Both the position numbers and the translations under genes were made by a program. A stretch of DNA of 62,485 nucleotides from Blastocatellia bacterium. Its GTDB lineage: Bacteria > Acidobacteriota > Blastocatellia > RBC074. The notes under the pieces are model-generated. The model searched no databases and had not been told where the DNA came from. It saw only the letters and a program-made list of their open reading frames with translations. Shown in pieces: positions 24,998 through 34,368 of the stretch (its first letter is position 1; the number at the start of each line of letters is the position of its first letter). The stretch lies in the NCBI GenBank assembly GCA_016789725.1, contig JAEUQN010000015.1, forward strand, positions 1 through 62,485, read 5' to 3'.

Positions 24998-25225
24998 ATG
25001 CCAAACCCGAATGCGAAACAGCCTGAGAATGTGCCAGGGCAGTTTTATGTAGACACGAACTGTATTGATTGCGATGTGTGCCGCGACCTTGCCGAAGCTA
25101 ATTTCACGCGTCAAGAGGATGGCGGCTATTCGTATGTGTACAAACAACCGGAAACGCCTGAAGAAAAGGCTCTGTGCCAGGAAGCCTTGGAAGTTTGTCC
25201 GGTTGAAGCCATTGGGAAGAGCTGA
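24998..25225 (+). CDS. [4Fe-4S] ferredoxin
   Basis: This 75-residue ferredoxin has a single cluster site: CIDCDVC (Cys22, 25, 28) with Cys67-Pro near the C-terminus. An additional Cys60 could form a disulphide or ligand as in other one-cluster ferredoxins. The intervening segment has LAEANFTRQEDGGYSYVYKQP, the usual shape of the family. It starts 24 bases after lipA. Lipoyl synthase needs reducing electrons, so a function as its donor is a reasonable inference. Confidence 0.9.
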   Translation: MPNPNAKQPENVPGQFYVDTNCIDCDVCRDLAEANFTRQEDGGYSYVYKQPETPEEKALCQEALEVCPVEAIGKS

Positions 25226-25609
25226 TTTTTCATCCGAGAAGTGATCTACCAAACTCGCCGCCCGTTGCCCATAAAAATTTCTTGTTGCGGCCAACACTCA
25301 TCGCACTTCCAACCGTATACGCCCTCAATAACGACGGAGGTTCTTATTGCGATGAAGTTTTCCTGACCAGGGTAGTTGGCAAATTTAAGCTCAAGTTAAG
25401 GTGAATTTTGCTGGAATTTTAGGTTTCCCTCACCTCTATTTAACGCCTCGCCTGTACGCTCCAATCTCATTGTACTCATACTACTTTTGAAATCATGAAC
25501 AACTTCAAGTGCATCAAGAGAATGCGCTGAACCGGTTTGCCGGGATGTATTCAACGACAATTCCGCACAATTGTGTGCTGCTTTATCAGGAGAAATCTAA
25601 GGAGAGCTT
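25226..25609 (+). other. upstream region of the first TonB receptor
   Basis: These 384 bases hold no credible gene. A hairpin pairs AGGTGA (25399-25404) with TCACCT (25430-25435) and encloses GGAA/TTCC. The receptor ribosome binding site AAGGAG lies just before 25610. I find no sigma-54 pattern with correct spacing here, unlike the two other receptors; GG and GC near 25370-25390 are 9 bases apart rather than 10. Confidence 0.5.
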
Positions 25610-28600
25610 ATGCTAAGTCCTCGTCACAAATTTGCTGCCCTGGTGCTGGCGTTACTGACTATGTTGTGGAGCCTTGCGGCGTTCGCACAATCTGGGCCAG
25701 CAGGGTCTTTATCCGGGACTGTTACGGATCCGACTGGAGCCGTCATTCCAAATGCAACCATCACACTTACCCATATCACCACTGGCGCGACGCGCTCTGT
25801 TACTTCAGATGCAGAAGGTCGTTGGAAGGCACCTGTGCTTGATATTGGTGGCTATAAAATTACAGTTGAAGTCGCAGGCTTCAAAAAAGGAAATCTGGAC
25901 AATGTCATCGTGGAAGCCGCTGTCCCGCGCACACTAGACATTCAACTGGAACCCGGCGCAGTTGGCGAAACCGTCCAGATCACAGCCGCGGCCATTGATT
26001 TAGTCCAAACCGAAACCTCCACGACGTTCCGCCAGATCACGGGCGAACAAGCCGTACAGATTCCGACCTCCACCCGCAGCTTCACGCACTTGCTTTCGAC
26101 CGAAGCCGGCGTGGCGTCCGACTTGCCTCCGGTGCTGACGAATGGCACAGGCAACATCTCGCCGTCAGTAAACGGCACGCGCACGACTTCGACCTCGCTG
26201 ACCTTCAATGGCATTGATGCCACGAATTTGACGAGCAATGAAGGTTCGCTCAGCGATAACGTGTCGCCCGCGCCGGAAACACTGGAAGAAGTGAAACTGC
26301 AAACCAGTTTGTACGACGCTTCCACAGGGCGTTCGGGCGGTGGTAACTTCCAATTGATTACGAAGAGCGGCGGCAACGACTTCCACGGCTCGCTGTATCA
26401 TTATCTGCAACACGACAAGCTCAACGCGAACGATTTTTTCTACAACAAGGACGGCATTGATCGTCCGAAAGCGCGCCGCAATGAAGGTGGTTTTACTATC
26501 GGTGGTCCGGTGAAGAAAGAAAAGATTTTCTTCTTCGGTGGTTATCAATTCACGCGCGCCAACACGGGCTTTGTCCCGACCGCGAGCAGTATCACGGTGT
26601 TGCCTGCGGCCTTGCGCGAAATTCCGGGCGATGCGACAGCAGCCAATGTGGTCGCGGCCTTCAAAGCACGCAATCCGAACTTTCAATTGACCGAAGCGCA
26701 AATTTCACCGCTTGCGTTGCGCTTGCTGAATCTGCGCAATCCGGCGACAGGCGGATACTTCATTCCGCGACCGGCAGCGAATGCGACGCTGCTTTCGACC
26801 CGTGACACAAGCGTCGGAGACCTGACGCGCCTTGATCTGACGCGCGGTGATTTTCGCGGTGACAATCCGTTGATGCGCCAGCGCAATGTGTTCCCAGCGA
26901 GCTTTGAGCAGGATCAATTTACCTCCAAACTTGACGGGCAATTGACCGCTAATAATCGTTTGAGCGGCACCTTCTTCTTTGCTAACTTCCCTGGCTTTGA
27001 TCCGTTCCCTGATCCGTCAAGCTTAGCTTCGCCAGTGACGTTACAACGTAATGATCGCAATCGCACGCTGGCTGTGTCAGATGTGCAGACGTTCGGCGCA
27101 GGTATCGTCAACGAAGCGCGCTTCGGCTATTTCTTCCTGAACAATTCACGACGCTTGCAGGACGATTTTGCGGCGATCACGACCGCGTCTGTATTTGGCT
27201 TCAATGATGCCCAACTGAAAGCGTTCAATCCTTCGCTCAATTTCGATGACAGCGAAGGCACTCGACGCCTCGGCCACTTTGTCTTCCGCAACAATTTGTC
27301 GAACTTGTCGTTTGGTGCGCCGAATGATGTGTACAATCAGCGGCAGCAAAAAACCTTCAGCTTTGGCGATCACGTGACTTGGGTCAAAGGGCGGCACACG
27401 CTAAAATTCGGGGCTGAGTACAAACAGCATTTTTTTGATACCAGTTTGCCCGAAGAACAACAAACCGAGTTCGAGAAATTCGAGAACTTCACGCAGTTCT
27501 TAGCCGGTCGTGCGACCGAAGGTGACACCCAATTCGGCATTACCAGCAAAAACTTCCGCATGCGCGACCTGAGTTGGTACATCGCCGACGATTGGAAGAT
27601 CAATAACAAGCTGACGATCAACGCTGGCTTGCGCTACGAATGGTTCGGGTTGCCGACCGAAAAGAACGGGCGCATCGGCAACGTAGACTTTGAAAAGATC
27701 ACCAACCCGAACGACATCACGCAATCGTTCATCATTCCGAGCAACGCACAAAACACGGGTTTTGCTGCGATTGACGGCGCGATTGCTGCGACAACGAAAG
27801 TCAATACGAAGCACACTCTGAAGGGGCAGGACTGGAACAACTTCGGCCCACGCTTTGGCTTTGCATTCTCGCCGTTCGAGAGCAAAAAGCTCGTTGTGCG
27901 CGGCGGTTATGGAGTGTTTTTTGACCGCCCATCGGCGGCGTTCATCAATACGGTCTTCAGCAACTATCCGTTTCTGCGCGAAGTCGAAGTTACAGCTCCG
28001 TCGCGTGCGGTGCCAATTGGGTCAGCCTTCTCGCAACAAGACCCGAACTTGCCGTTCAATCGCTTCCTGCCGAACCGCATCGTGTATCGCAGCGGTGTCT
28101 ATGAAATCCGCGATGGCACGCCTGTGACCAAGCAAGCGGATGGCTCGAACAATCCAACGGGGACAAACGGTCAAATCATCACAGGCAACGTCGCCGAGAC
28201 GTTTGAATTCCGTGCGGTAGATCGCAATTTGCGCACACCATATGTGCAACAATGGAATTTCGGTTTCCAATACGAAATTGCGAAAGACGTGCTGTTTGAA
28301 GCCCGCTACGTCGGCACGAAAGGCACGAAGCTGTTGCAGGCCACAGCCTTCAATCAGGGCTATGATCTGAACGATCCGAATACACCTGATTATATCTTTG
28401 AGCGTTTCAATCAAGCGTATCTCGCGGGCGGTGCACCGAACGGCGCACTGAATACAGGGAATACGGCGCGCGAACGCGGCTTAGGCAAAGCGTTCGGCTT
28501 TGCGAATCCCTATCTGGCACGCTTAACGCCCACGTGCAGCGGTAGCACCATCACGTTGCCCGCGAATTCGCCGATTGATTACAACCTCAGCAATCGTCTG

Positions 28601-29491
28601 ACCTGTAGTTCAGCGGGTGCGATTGGTGGGGGCAGCCTGATCGGCTTTGAAGCACGTGGCCCGATGCTCGGCTTCAATATTCCTGAAGCTGTGTTACTGC
28701 AATCGTCAGCCAATTCAATCTATAACGCGCTGCAATTGAGCCTGTCGAGTCGGATGGCGAAAGGCCTGCAATTCAATACGGCCTACACGTTGTCGAAGTC
28801 TATTGACAACAACTCGTCCGATCCGGGCAGCACCGCAGGCGGCGGCAAGCCCGACGTACCGAATGCAGGCTTCGTCGTGCAAGGCGATCAACGCAACCTG
28901 CGCAGTAATCGCGCGGTGTCGGACTTTGACCGTTCGCATCGTCTCAGTGCCAGTTTCGTCTATCAACTACCATTTGGTGGTGAATCGCGCTTGCTGAAAG
29001 GCTGGGAACTGTCAGGCTTTTTCCAGGCGCAAACAGGCACGCCCTTCACGATCTTTGCGGCGGAACCAGAAATTGGCTCAGCGTCACAATACACAAGCCT
29101 GACGCGTGGATCAGGCGGATTGTATCGCTTGGGTTTCGGTCGTCCGAATCTGAATGGTTCGCTCGCGGATTTACGCCAGACGGGCAGTGACATCACCGAG
29201 CGTGCTTTCAATTCGAGCGTGTTGACCTCGGCGCTTGGCGGTTTTGGCAACCTGGGCCGAAATACGTTGCGCGGCACGGCGCAGAAACGGTTTGACTTGG
29301 GCTTGTCGAAGGAAACCAACATCACTGAAGGCATCAAGCTGCAATTCCGCTGGGATGTCTTCAATCTCTTCAACAACGTGAACTTCGCCTTGCCAGCCAA
29401 TGATCTGCAAGACGCCACCGACTTTGGCAAAATTGTCAACACTGTTGGCGGCCCGCGCGTAATGCAGTTTGGCCTGAAGTTGAGATTCTAA
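25610..29491 (+). CDS. Oar-like TonB-dependent receptor 1
   Basis: This 1293-residue outer membrane protein has a signal peptide (about 1-27, ending SLAAFA). A carboxypeptidase-regulatory Ig-like domain follows (about 30-115, SGTVTDPTGAVIPNATITL), then a plug domain (about 120-250) and a long barrel. The C-terminus MQFGLKLRF ends in Phe, as expected for barrel assembly. In acidobacteria such Oar-type proteins are numerous and the substrate is usually unknown; polysaccharide, peptide or siderophore uptake is possible. AAGGAG precedes the ATG. It is not visibly in an operon; a terminator follows it. Confidence 0.95.
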   Translation: MLSPRHKFAALVLALLTMLWSLAAFAQSGPAGSLSGTVTDPTGAVIPNATITLTHITTGATRSVTSDAEGRWKAPVLDIGGYKITVEVAGFKKGNLDNVIVEAAVPRTLDIQLEPGAVGETVQITAAAIDLVQTETSTTFRQITGEQAVQIPTSTRSFTHLLSTEAGVASDLPPVLTNGTGNISPSVNGTRTTSTSLTFNGIDATNLTSNEGSLSDNVSPAPETLEEVKLQTSLYDASTGRSGGGNFQLITKSGGNDFHGSLYHYLQHDKLNANDFFYNKDGIDRPKARRNEGGFTIGGPVKKEKIFFFGGYQFTRANTGFVPTASSITVLPAALREIPGDATAANVVAAFKARNPNFQLTEAQISPLALRLLNLRNPATGGYFIPRPAANATLLSTRDTSVGDLTRLDLTRGDFRGDNPLMRQRNVFPASFEQDQFTSKLDGQLTANNRLSGTFFFANFPGFDPFPDPSSLASPVTLQRNDRNRTLAVSDVQTFGAGIVNEARFGYFFLNNSRRLQDDFAAITTASVFGFNDAQLKAFNPSLNFDDSEGTRRLGHFVFRNNLSNLSFGAPNDVYNQRQQKTFSFGDHVTWVKGRHTLKFGAEYKQHFFDTSLPEEQQTEFEKFENFTQFLAGRATEGDTQFGITSKNFRMRDLSWYIADDWKINNKLTINAGLRYEWFGLPTEKNGRIGNVDFEKITNPNDITQSFIIPSNAQNTGFAAIDGAIAATTKVNTKHTLKGQDWNNFGPRFGFAFSPFESKKLVVRGGYGVFFDRPSAAFINTVFSNYPFLREVEVTAPSRAVPIGSAFSQQDPNLPFNRFLPNRIVYRSGVYEIRDGTPVTKQADGSNNPTGTNGQIITGNVAETFEFRAVDRNLRTPYVQQWNFGFQYEIAKDVLFEARYVGTKGTKLLQATAFNQGYDLNDPNTPDYIFERFNQAYLAGGAPNGALNTGNTARERGLGKAFGFANPYLARLTPTCSGSTITLPANSPIDYNLSNRLTCSSAGAIGGGSLIGFEARGPMLGFNIPEAVLLQSSANSIYNALQLSLSSRMAKGLQFNTAYTLSKSIDNNSSDPGSTAGGGKPDVPNAGFVVQGDQRNLRSNRAVSDFDRSHRLSASFVYQLPFGGESRLLKGWELSGFFQAQTGTPFTIFAAEPEIGSASQYTSLTRGSGGLYRLGFGRPNLNGSLADLRQTGSDITERAFNSSVLTSALGGFGNLGRNTLRGTAQKRFDLGLSKETNITEGIKLQFRWDVFNLFNNVNFALPANDLQDATDFGKIVNTVGGPRVMQFGLKLRF

Positions 29492-29515
29492 TCGCCGATG
29501 TTTTCGGTGCAATCA

Positions 29516-29546
29516 GGGCTGGTGAAGGGTTCATCTTCGCCAGCCC
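29516..29546 (+). terminator. terminator after TonB receptor 1
   Basis: A 12-bp stem (29516-29527 with 29535-29546, arm GGGCTGGTGAAG, one G-U pair) has a 7-base loop and is followed by ATTCGTTATC. It sits 24 bases after the receptor stop. Confidence 0.8.
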
Positions 29547-29565
29547 ATTCGTTATCTTGACCACG

Positions 29566-29919
29566 ATGTTACAGACACAGGAAGAGGTTTTTGACGATGG
29601 CTACTTGCGCGTAGAATACAGCCATTTTTACGTAGCCTGTCGAGGCGTACCAATTTATGCTATCTCGCGCAAAGAGTTTTTGATTTTAGCTTGTTTGCTG
29701 CGGGCGAAAGGACGTCCCGTTCCGCATCAGGAGGTGTGGCGTTACGGATGGGGCGACACCGAAGAATTTAAGGATCAGGTGTTGCGTGTCCACATTACCA
29801 ATTTACGACGGAAGCTGACACCCTACGGAATTGAAATTGCGTCAATGATTGGTGTCGGATACTACGTGCAAATTTTGCCGGATAGTCGAAAACAGGAATC
29901 TGTTGAATCAGCGCGTTGA
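29566..29919 (+). CDS. stand-alone winged-helix (OmpR/PhoB C-terminal type) protein
   Basis: This protein of about 117 residues from the ATG at 29566 (a TTG at 29557 is an alternative start) is a DNA-binding winged helix of the Trans_reg_C type. It shows AISRKEFLILACLLRAKGRPVPHQEVWRYGW, DQVLRVHITNLRRKL and IGVGYYVQI. No receiver domain is present, so it is not a classical response regulator. It follows TonB receptor 1 and could regulate it. Its 3' end overlaps the convergent TPR gene by 12 bases. Confidence 0.87.
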   Translation: MLQTQEEVFDDGYLRVEYSHFYVACRGVPIYAISRKEFLILACLLRAKGRPVPHQEVWRYGWGDTEEFKDQVLRVHITNLRRKLTPYGIEIASMIGVGYYVQILPDSRKQESVESAR

Positions 29920-30678
29920 CACTTCCGCTGTTCGCCACTCTTTCCATTTTTGCCAGTAGCGTTCGATCATCGGTTCCAATTTTGTATCGAATTTGAACGC
30001 CTGATCGAAGTCTTGCTGGGCTTCGATTGTCTGATTCAGGCAAAGATAGATAGCGCCCCGGTTCAGATAGGCAACCGCATAGTTGGACTCAAGTTGAATA
30101 GCGCGACTGTAATCGGTCAAGGCCTTTTTCCATTCACCTTTTGTACGCCAAATATTGCCCCGATTATTCCAGGCACTCGCCAGCTTGGCATCCAATTCAA
30201 TCGCGCGATCATAATCTGCCAATGCGCCATTCAAATCGCCCTTGTGTTTTCGGGCCGTACCGCGATTGTTATACGCCGCAACCATCTTGGGATTGAGTTC
30301 TAACGCTTTCTCATAATCTGCCAATGCGCCATCTAGATCACCACTGTCTTTTTTCGCAATGCCGCGATTGTAATAAATATTGGCATCCTCAGATTTGAGT
30401 TCCAGTGCCCGATTGTAATCCGCAATCGCTGCTGTGAACTCTTTCTTGTCGTAATGCGCTACGCCGCGATTGTAGTAAGCCTGCGCATACGTCGGATCAA
30501 ACTTGAGGGCAATATTGTAATCGGTCAAGGCGAGGTCAACTTCTCCTTGTTTATGGTATTGCACGCCACGTTCGTGATACGAAATCGCTGATGCACGCCG
30601 CGAGCTTTGCCCAAGGGCCATAGTGCCTGTGAGAGAAAGCAAAACCAGTAAAAAAAAGAAATGACGATACTCGGTCAT
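29908..30678 (-). CDS. exported TPR-repeat protein
   Basis: This 256-residue protein has a signal peptide (MTEYRHFFFLLVLLSLTGTMALGQ) and six 34-residue TPR units, each of the form AYYNRGxAxxxxGDxxxALADYxxALEL. The repeats start at about residue 33 and run to about 236. It is a periplasmic or surface-exposed scaffold for protein contacts. The start is preceded by AGGAGG. There is no visible operon partner; the upstream 242 bases on the minus strand hold its promoter. The partner is unknown. Confidence 0.88.
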   Translation of the reverse strand: MTEYRHFFFLLVLLSLTGTMALGQSSRRASAISYHERGVQYHKQGEVDLALTDYNIALKFDPTYAQAYYNRGVAHYDKKEFTAAIADYNRALELKSEDANIYYNRGIAKKDSGDLDGALADYEKALELNPKMVAAYNNRGTARKHKGDLNGALADYDRAIELDAKLASAWNNRGNIWRTKGEWKKALTDYSRAIQLESNYAVAYLNRGAIYLCLNQTIEAQQDFDQAFKFDTKLEPMIERYWQKWKEWRTAEVSTR

Positions 30679-30920
30679 CCTGGCCTCCTGTACTTGATAT
30701 TGTGTGACGAACTAACGAGGACTGCGCAAACTATAACACCGCTTTAAGAAAATGTAATATCTTTTTTAAATTGATGTTAATTCCAGCTTAAATTTGGAAA
30801 GAGGAGACGTGAAGAGAAAGGGCTGCAAGGCTAAATGACGCAGCAGCTTTAATTCTTCCTCGGAGTTGCGGGATTGTTGGGAGGATGTTGATGATATACG
30901 AAGGCCAGTAAGCCTCAATG

Positions 30921-31838
30921 TCAGGTCAGTTCACCGTGAACTTTTTCCAAAAGCTTTTTCGTGGCGCGAATGCCGTCTATTTCGCTTAACTTGCCACCAC
31001 TATATTCAATGCCTACATAACCACGATAGCCTGCGTCCAGAACAATCTTCATCATCTGGCGATAATCCGTTTCAATGCAATTACCCTGTTCGTCGAACCC
31101 TGTGGCTTTAGCACTGACGCCTTTGGCAAATGGCATCATTTCCTGCACGCCTTTGTAACGGTCATATTCCTGGCCCTGGGCCAAACGAAAATTCCCGAAA
31201 TCCGGTAGCGTGCCACAGCGGGGATGATTGACTGACTTCATCACGCTTGCCAGCCATTGACCATTCGAAGAATTGCCGCCGTGATTTTCGACGATGACAT
31301 TAATCTTGAACGGTGCAGCAAATTCCGTTAATTGTCGCAAACCATCTGCCGCCTGTTTTAAGTGTTCGTCATACGTGCCTGTGCCATAGGCATTGACGCG
31401 GATCGAATGACAGCCGAGAAACTTTGCTGCTTCGACCCATTTCTTATGATTTTCAACAGACTGTTTGCGTTTGGCTGGATCGGCATCACCAAGGTTGCCT
31501 TCGCGGTCGCACATAATCAAAACGCTGCGCACACCGTGATCTTTGGCGCGTTTCTTCATTTCGGTCAAGTAACTTTTGTCCTGGGCCTTGTCCATGAAAA
31601 ATTGATTGACGTATTCAATCGCTTCAATACCGAATTCAACGCGAGCAGTTTTGGCAAAATCGAGGTTATCCAGTTTTTTCGCAAACAGTGTTTTGTTCAA
31701 TGACCACTGGGCGAGCGAGATTTTGAAGAGCTGTTTTTTCGTGGCCGCGTGCAGGCTTGCGCTCGCCAAACTCAAACCTGTAAGCGCCTGCGCCGATTGC
31801 ATCATGAAGGCTCTGCGATGTAGATATTCGTCGTTCAT
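30921..31838 (-). CDS. sugar phosphate isomerase/epimerase-like TIM barrel, exported
   Basis: This 305-residue protein has a Tat-like leader ([24 protein letters not shown]) followed by an AP-endonuclease-2/xylose-isomerase-like TIM barrel. Residues likely to bind a divalent metal lie in [18 protein letters not shown] and GIEYSGG at the ends of strands. Such proteins isomerise or epimerise sugars or inositols. The leader implies periplasmic location. It starts just upstream of (5 bases after) a hypothetical membrane protein gene on the same strand. Confidence 0.86.
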   Translation of the reverse strand: MNDEYLHRRAFMMQSAQALTGLSLASASLHAATKKQLFKISLAQWSLNKTLFAKKLDNLDFAKTARVEFGIEAIEYVNQFFMDKAQDKSYLTEMKKRAKDHGVRSVLIMCDREGNLGDADPAKRKQSVENHKKWVEAAKFLGCHSIRVNAYGTGTYDEHLKQAADGLRQLTEFAAPFKINVIVENHGGNSSNGQWLASVMKSVNHPRCGTLPDFGNFRLAQGQEYDRYKGVQEMMPFAKGVSAKATGFDEQGNCIETDYRQMMKIVLDAGYRGYVGIEYSGGKLSEIDGIRATKKLLEKVHGELT

Positions 31839-31843
31839 GGGGC

Positions 31844-32476
31844 CTATTTCTTTTCAGGAGTTGCTGTTTCAGGCTTCTTTTCTTCCGGTTTTGCTACACC
31901 AGTTGTCGCACTGGGGCTTGTGCTTGCTCCCGGACTTGGACTTGCTTCAGGTTTCTTTTCTTCCCAGTCAGCGATAGCCAGGCGTTCAGAGTCGGCGATT
32001 TGCTCTTTGACGACGGTCAGTGGGACATAAATCGTTTCGTTTTTATCGAAGTAGTAAGTGATACCAATAATGATGCTGGTGTCCGTTACGATGGCGTTTT
32101 CCGTTAGCGGAACAGCTTCCAGCACTTTGTCATCTTTGCCTTTGCGTTGGGCCAGCAGCGCCTCGCGTAAGGGTTTTTGTGAGTCCGCCAGTTTCTTTTG
32201 CCCCTCAACTGAGAGCATTGCCTGGGCCTGATCAAAGTTCCCTTCTTTGATGAGTTGGTTAAATTTGTAGAGTAACTCATTGACCTGCTTGGTATCGTTC
32301 AGCACCACCCCAGGCGGCGGTGGTAGCACAATGCGATTGGAGACTATTCGGTACACCGCAAACGCGCCGACCAAAAAAAGGATGGCGATCAACCAGAGCA
32401 GGACCGGAATGGATTGACCTGTTTTCGGTGTTTCGAGACTGGCGGCTTCGTTGGTGTCTTCAAATACTGTTCTCAT
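31844..32476 (-). CDS. hypothetical single-span membrane protein
   Basis: This 210-residue protein is unrecognised. The ATG at 32476 is chosen because GAGG precedes it at 5 bases; the longer reading frame lacks one. There is a membrane span at about residues 22-44 ([21 protein letters not shown]). An extracytoplasmic domain of about 130 residues follows ([26 protein letters not shown] resembles a helical hairpin). The tail is Pro/Lys/Glu/Thr-rich ([14 protein letters not shown]). It is in an operon with the TIM-barrel gene. No function can be given. Confidence 0.75.
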   Translation of the reverse strand: MRTVFEDTNEAASLETPKTGQSIPVLLWLIAILFLVGAFAVYRIVSNRIVLPPPPGVVLNDTKQVNELLYKFNQLIKEGNFDQAQAMLSVEGQKKLADSQKPLREALLAQRKGKDDKVLEAVPLTENAIVTDTSIIIGITYYFDKNETIYVPLTVVKEQIADSERLAIADWEEKKPEASPSPGASTSPSATTGVAKPEEKKPETATPEKK

Positions 32477-32654
32477 CAAAACCTCGATTTCATTGGGGAA
32501 ACGGTTAATGTTATTGCCAACACTCACGTTAGCGCAGCAAACAAGCCGTGTCAAATTAGATGTTTTTCATTGCATCCAGGGCGTTACACCGCTAAGCTTC
32601 GCTCTTTGATTTTGCTCGATATTTACTGATGATGAAGTCCCTGAAATTAAACTT

Positions 32655-33929
32655 ATGTCCACCAAAACAACTCTTGGCATTTTAGGTCTTGGCACAGTCG
32701 GCACAGGTGTTGTCAAACTGCTTCGAGACAATCCCCAATTTGAGATTCGCGCAATCGCTGTACGCGATAAAAACAAACAACGTGAAGTTGATCTGGCTGA
32801 CTTTCACGTCACAGATAACGCTTTTGAATTAGCAGACGATCCTAATATTGAAGTTATTGTCGAAGTCGCGGGCGGCATCGGACAGGTTCACGAAGTTGTC
32901 AAACGCGCGATCAAGAATGGCAAACACATCATTACGGCCAACAAAGAAATGATCGCCAAACATGGCCCGGAAATCTTTGAAGCGGCCAACAAACACAACG
33001 TCACCGTCTTTTTTGAAGCTGCGGTCGGCGGCGGGATTCCACTGATTTCGACGATGCAGCGTGGTTTGCAGGCCAATCGCATCTCGAAAGTCGCGGGCAT
33101 TGTCAATGGCACAACCAATTACATCCTGACGATGATGGAGCAGGAGAAAAAGCCATTTGCCGAAGCCCTGCGCGAGGCTCAGGCCAAGGGCTACGCCGAA
33201 GCCGATCCAACGGATGATATTGAAGGCAACGACGTCGTCTATAAGATTGCGATTCTGGCTTCGCTCGCCTTTCAGTCGCCGGTTGAAGTTGGCAAAATTT
33301 ATAAACAAGGTATCACGCAAATTAGCGACCTTGATATTCAGCTTGCCAACGAATTTGGCTATCGCATCAAGATGATTGGCCTGGCTCAGCCCGTTGGCGA
33401 CACTGGGAAAATTGACGTGCGCGCGCATCCCATGCTTGTTCCGCTGCATCATCCATTGGCTGGAATTGAGGGCGTGAACAACGCCATCTTCATCAATGGT
33501 AGTGCGGTCGGCGAGGTGATGTTATCCGGCCCCGGTGCTGGACAATTCCCCACGGCGAGCGCGGTTGTGGGCGATATTTTTAACTTGGCGAGCGCGCTCA
33601 AGCTGCCAGATTTTGCCCGGTATTTTCAGCCCGCGATGAATTCGACGACTTGTGATGTCTGTCCAATTGAAGAAACGACGAACGCTTATTACATTCGCTT
33701 GGAAACGTTGGATGTACCCGGTGTGATTGGGCATCTCGGCCTGGCCTGCGGCGAACACGGTGTGAGCTTGTTGGGACTGGTGCAAAAAGGCGTAACGGAC
33801 GAGGGCGTAGCCACGATTGTTTTGCTGACGCATCAGGTTAAAGAAAGCCAGTTGCAAGCGGCGTTGGGCGACATTCGCCGACAACTGACGACCAAAGAAA
33901 TTCCGGTTGTGCTGCGTGTGTTGCGTTAG
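32655..33929 (+). CDS. hom: homoserine dehydrogenase
   Basis: This 424-residue enzyme reduces aspartate semialdehyde to homoserine for threonine and methionine synthesis. It has the NAD(P) motif GILGLGTVGTGVVKLL (8-23), the substrate and catalytic region GGGIPLISTMQRGLQANRISKVAGIVNGTTNYIL, and PTDDIEGNDVVYKIAILASLAF with the conserved Lys. An ACT domain (about 350-424, LDVPGVIGHLGLACGEHGVS) indicates allosteric control, usually by threonine. It is divergent from the minus-strand membrane protein gene. Confidence 0.97.
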   Translation: MSTKTTLGILGLGTVGTGVVKLLRDNPQFEIRAIAVRDKNKQREVDLADFHVTDNAFELADDPNIEVIVEVAGGIGQVHEVVKRAIKNGKHIITANKEMIAKHGPEIFEAANKHNVTVFFEAAVGGGIPLISTMQRGLQANRISKVAGIVNGTTNYILTMMEQEKKPFAEALREAQAKGYAEADPTDDIEGNDVVYKIAILASLAFQSPVEVGKIYKQGITQISDLDIQLANEFGYRIKMIGLAQPVGDTGKIDVRAHPMLVPLHHPLAGIEGVNNAIFINGSAVGEVMLSGPGAGQFPTASAVVGDIFNLASALKLPDFARYFQPAMNSTTCDVCPIEETTNAYYIRLETLDVPGVIGHLGLACGEHGVSLLGLVQKGVTDEGVATIVLLTHQVKESQLQAALGDIRRQLTTKEIPVVLRVLR

Positions 33930-33961
33930 TTGTTATTCGGATGATTTGAAACTGCGCGGCT

Positions 33962-34294
33962 ATGAAAGAGATGTATTGTTGGCGCTGTAAAATGATTGTG
34001 CCAATGCTTGATGAAAAAGAATATGCGATTGTTTCCTCTCTTTACGGGCAGGGGATTCGTGGTACAAAAGAATTTCGTGAAAAATATCGTATTCCACTGG
34101 AAGGCGTGCCGATAAGTGAACTATTTCGACCTGTCCGTGAGGCGTATCAACAAATGACAGGTTTTGATGAGCCGCATGAAAATGCCATTATGCATCATCG
34201 AATTTCAATTTATGGACCACCATGCGTCGCTTGCGGAAAACCATTAAGAACCCCAAGAGCGAGTTTTTGTGTTGCTTGTGGGACAGTCAGATAA
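33962..34294 (+). CDS. hypothetical protein with cysteine pairs
   Basis: This 110-residue protein has an N-terminal CWRC pair (6-9) and a C-terminal zinc-ribbon-like pair of knuckles (CVACGKPLR and CVACG). The middle is helical with RGTKEFREKYRIPLEGVPISELF. The sequence is more AT-rich than its neighbours. Zinc binding is likely, but the function is unknown. It starts 32 bases after hom with no clear ribosome binding site, and it is followed by a heptamer array. Confidence 0.72.
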   Translation: MKEMYCWRCKMIVPMLDEKEYAIVSSLYGQGIRGTKEFREKYRIPLEGVPISELFRPVREAYQQMTGFDEPHENAIMHHRISIYGPPCVACGKPLRTPRASFCVACGTVR

Positions 34295-34314
34295 AGAAAG
34301 TGCAATCTGTTCTT

Positions 34315-34363
34315 CACTTTTGCCTTTTGAGATTTGCCTTTTGCCTTTTGATTTTTTAGCTTT
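34315..34363. repeat. heptamer array before the Ser/Thr kinase
   Basis: The units in sevens are CACTTTT, GCCTTTT, GAGATTT, GCCTTTT, GCCTTTT, GATTTTT, TAGCTTT, then GCTTT and the ATG of the kinase at 34369. An AAAGTG at about 34297-34302 is complementary to the first unit. The array is pyrimidine-rich and leaves no room for a Shine-Dalgarno. Confidence 0.8.
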
Positions 34364-34368
34364 GCTTT

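Noticed and set aside
25370..25390. Possible sigma-54 promoter before TonB receptor 1
   Set aside because: TTGGCAAATTTAAGC has GG and GC only 9 bases apart; the consensus needs 10.
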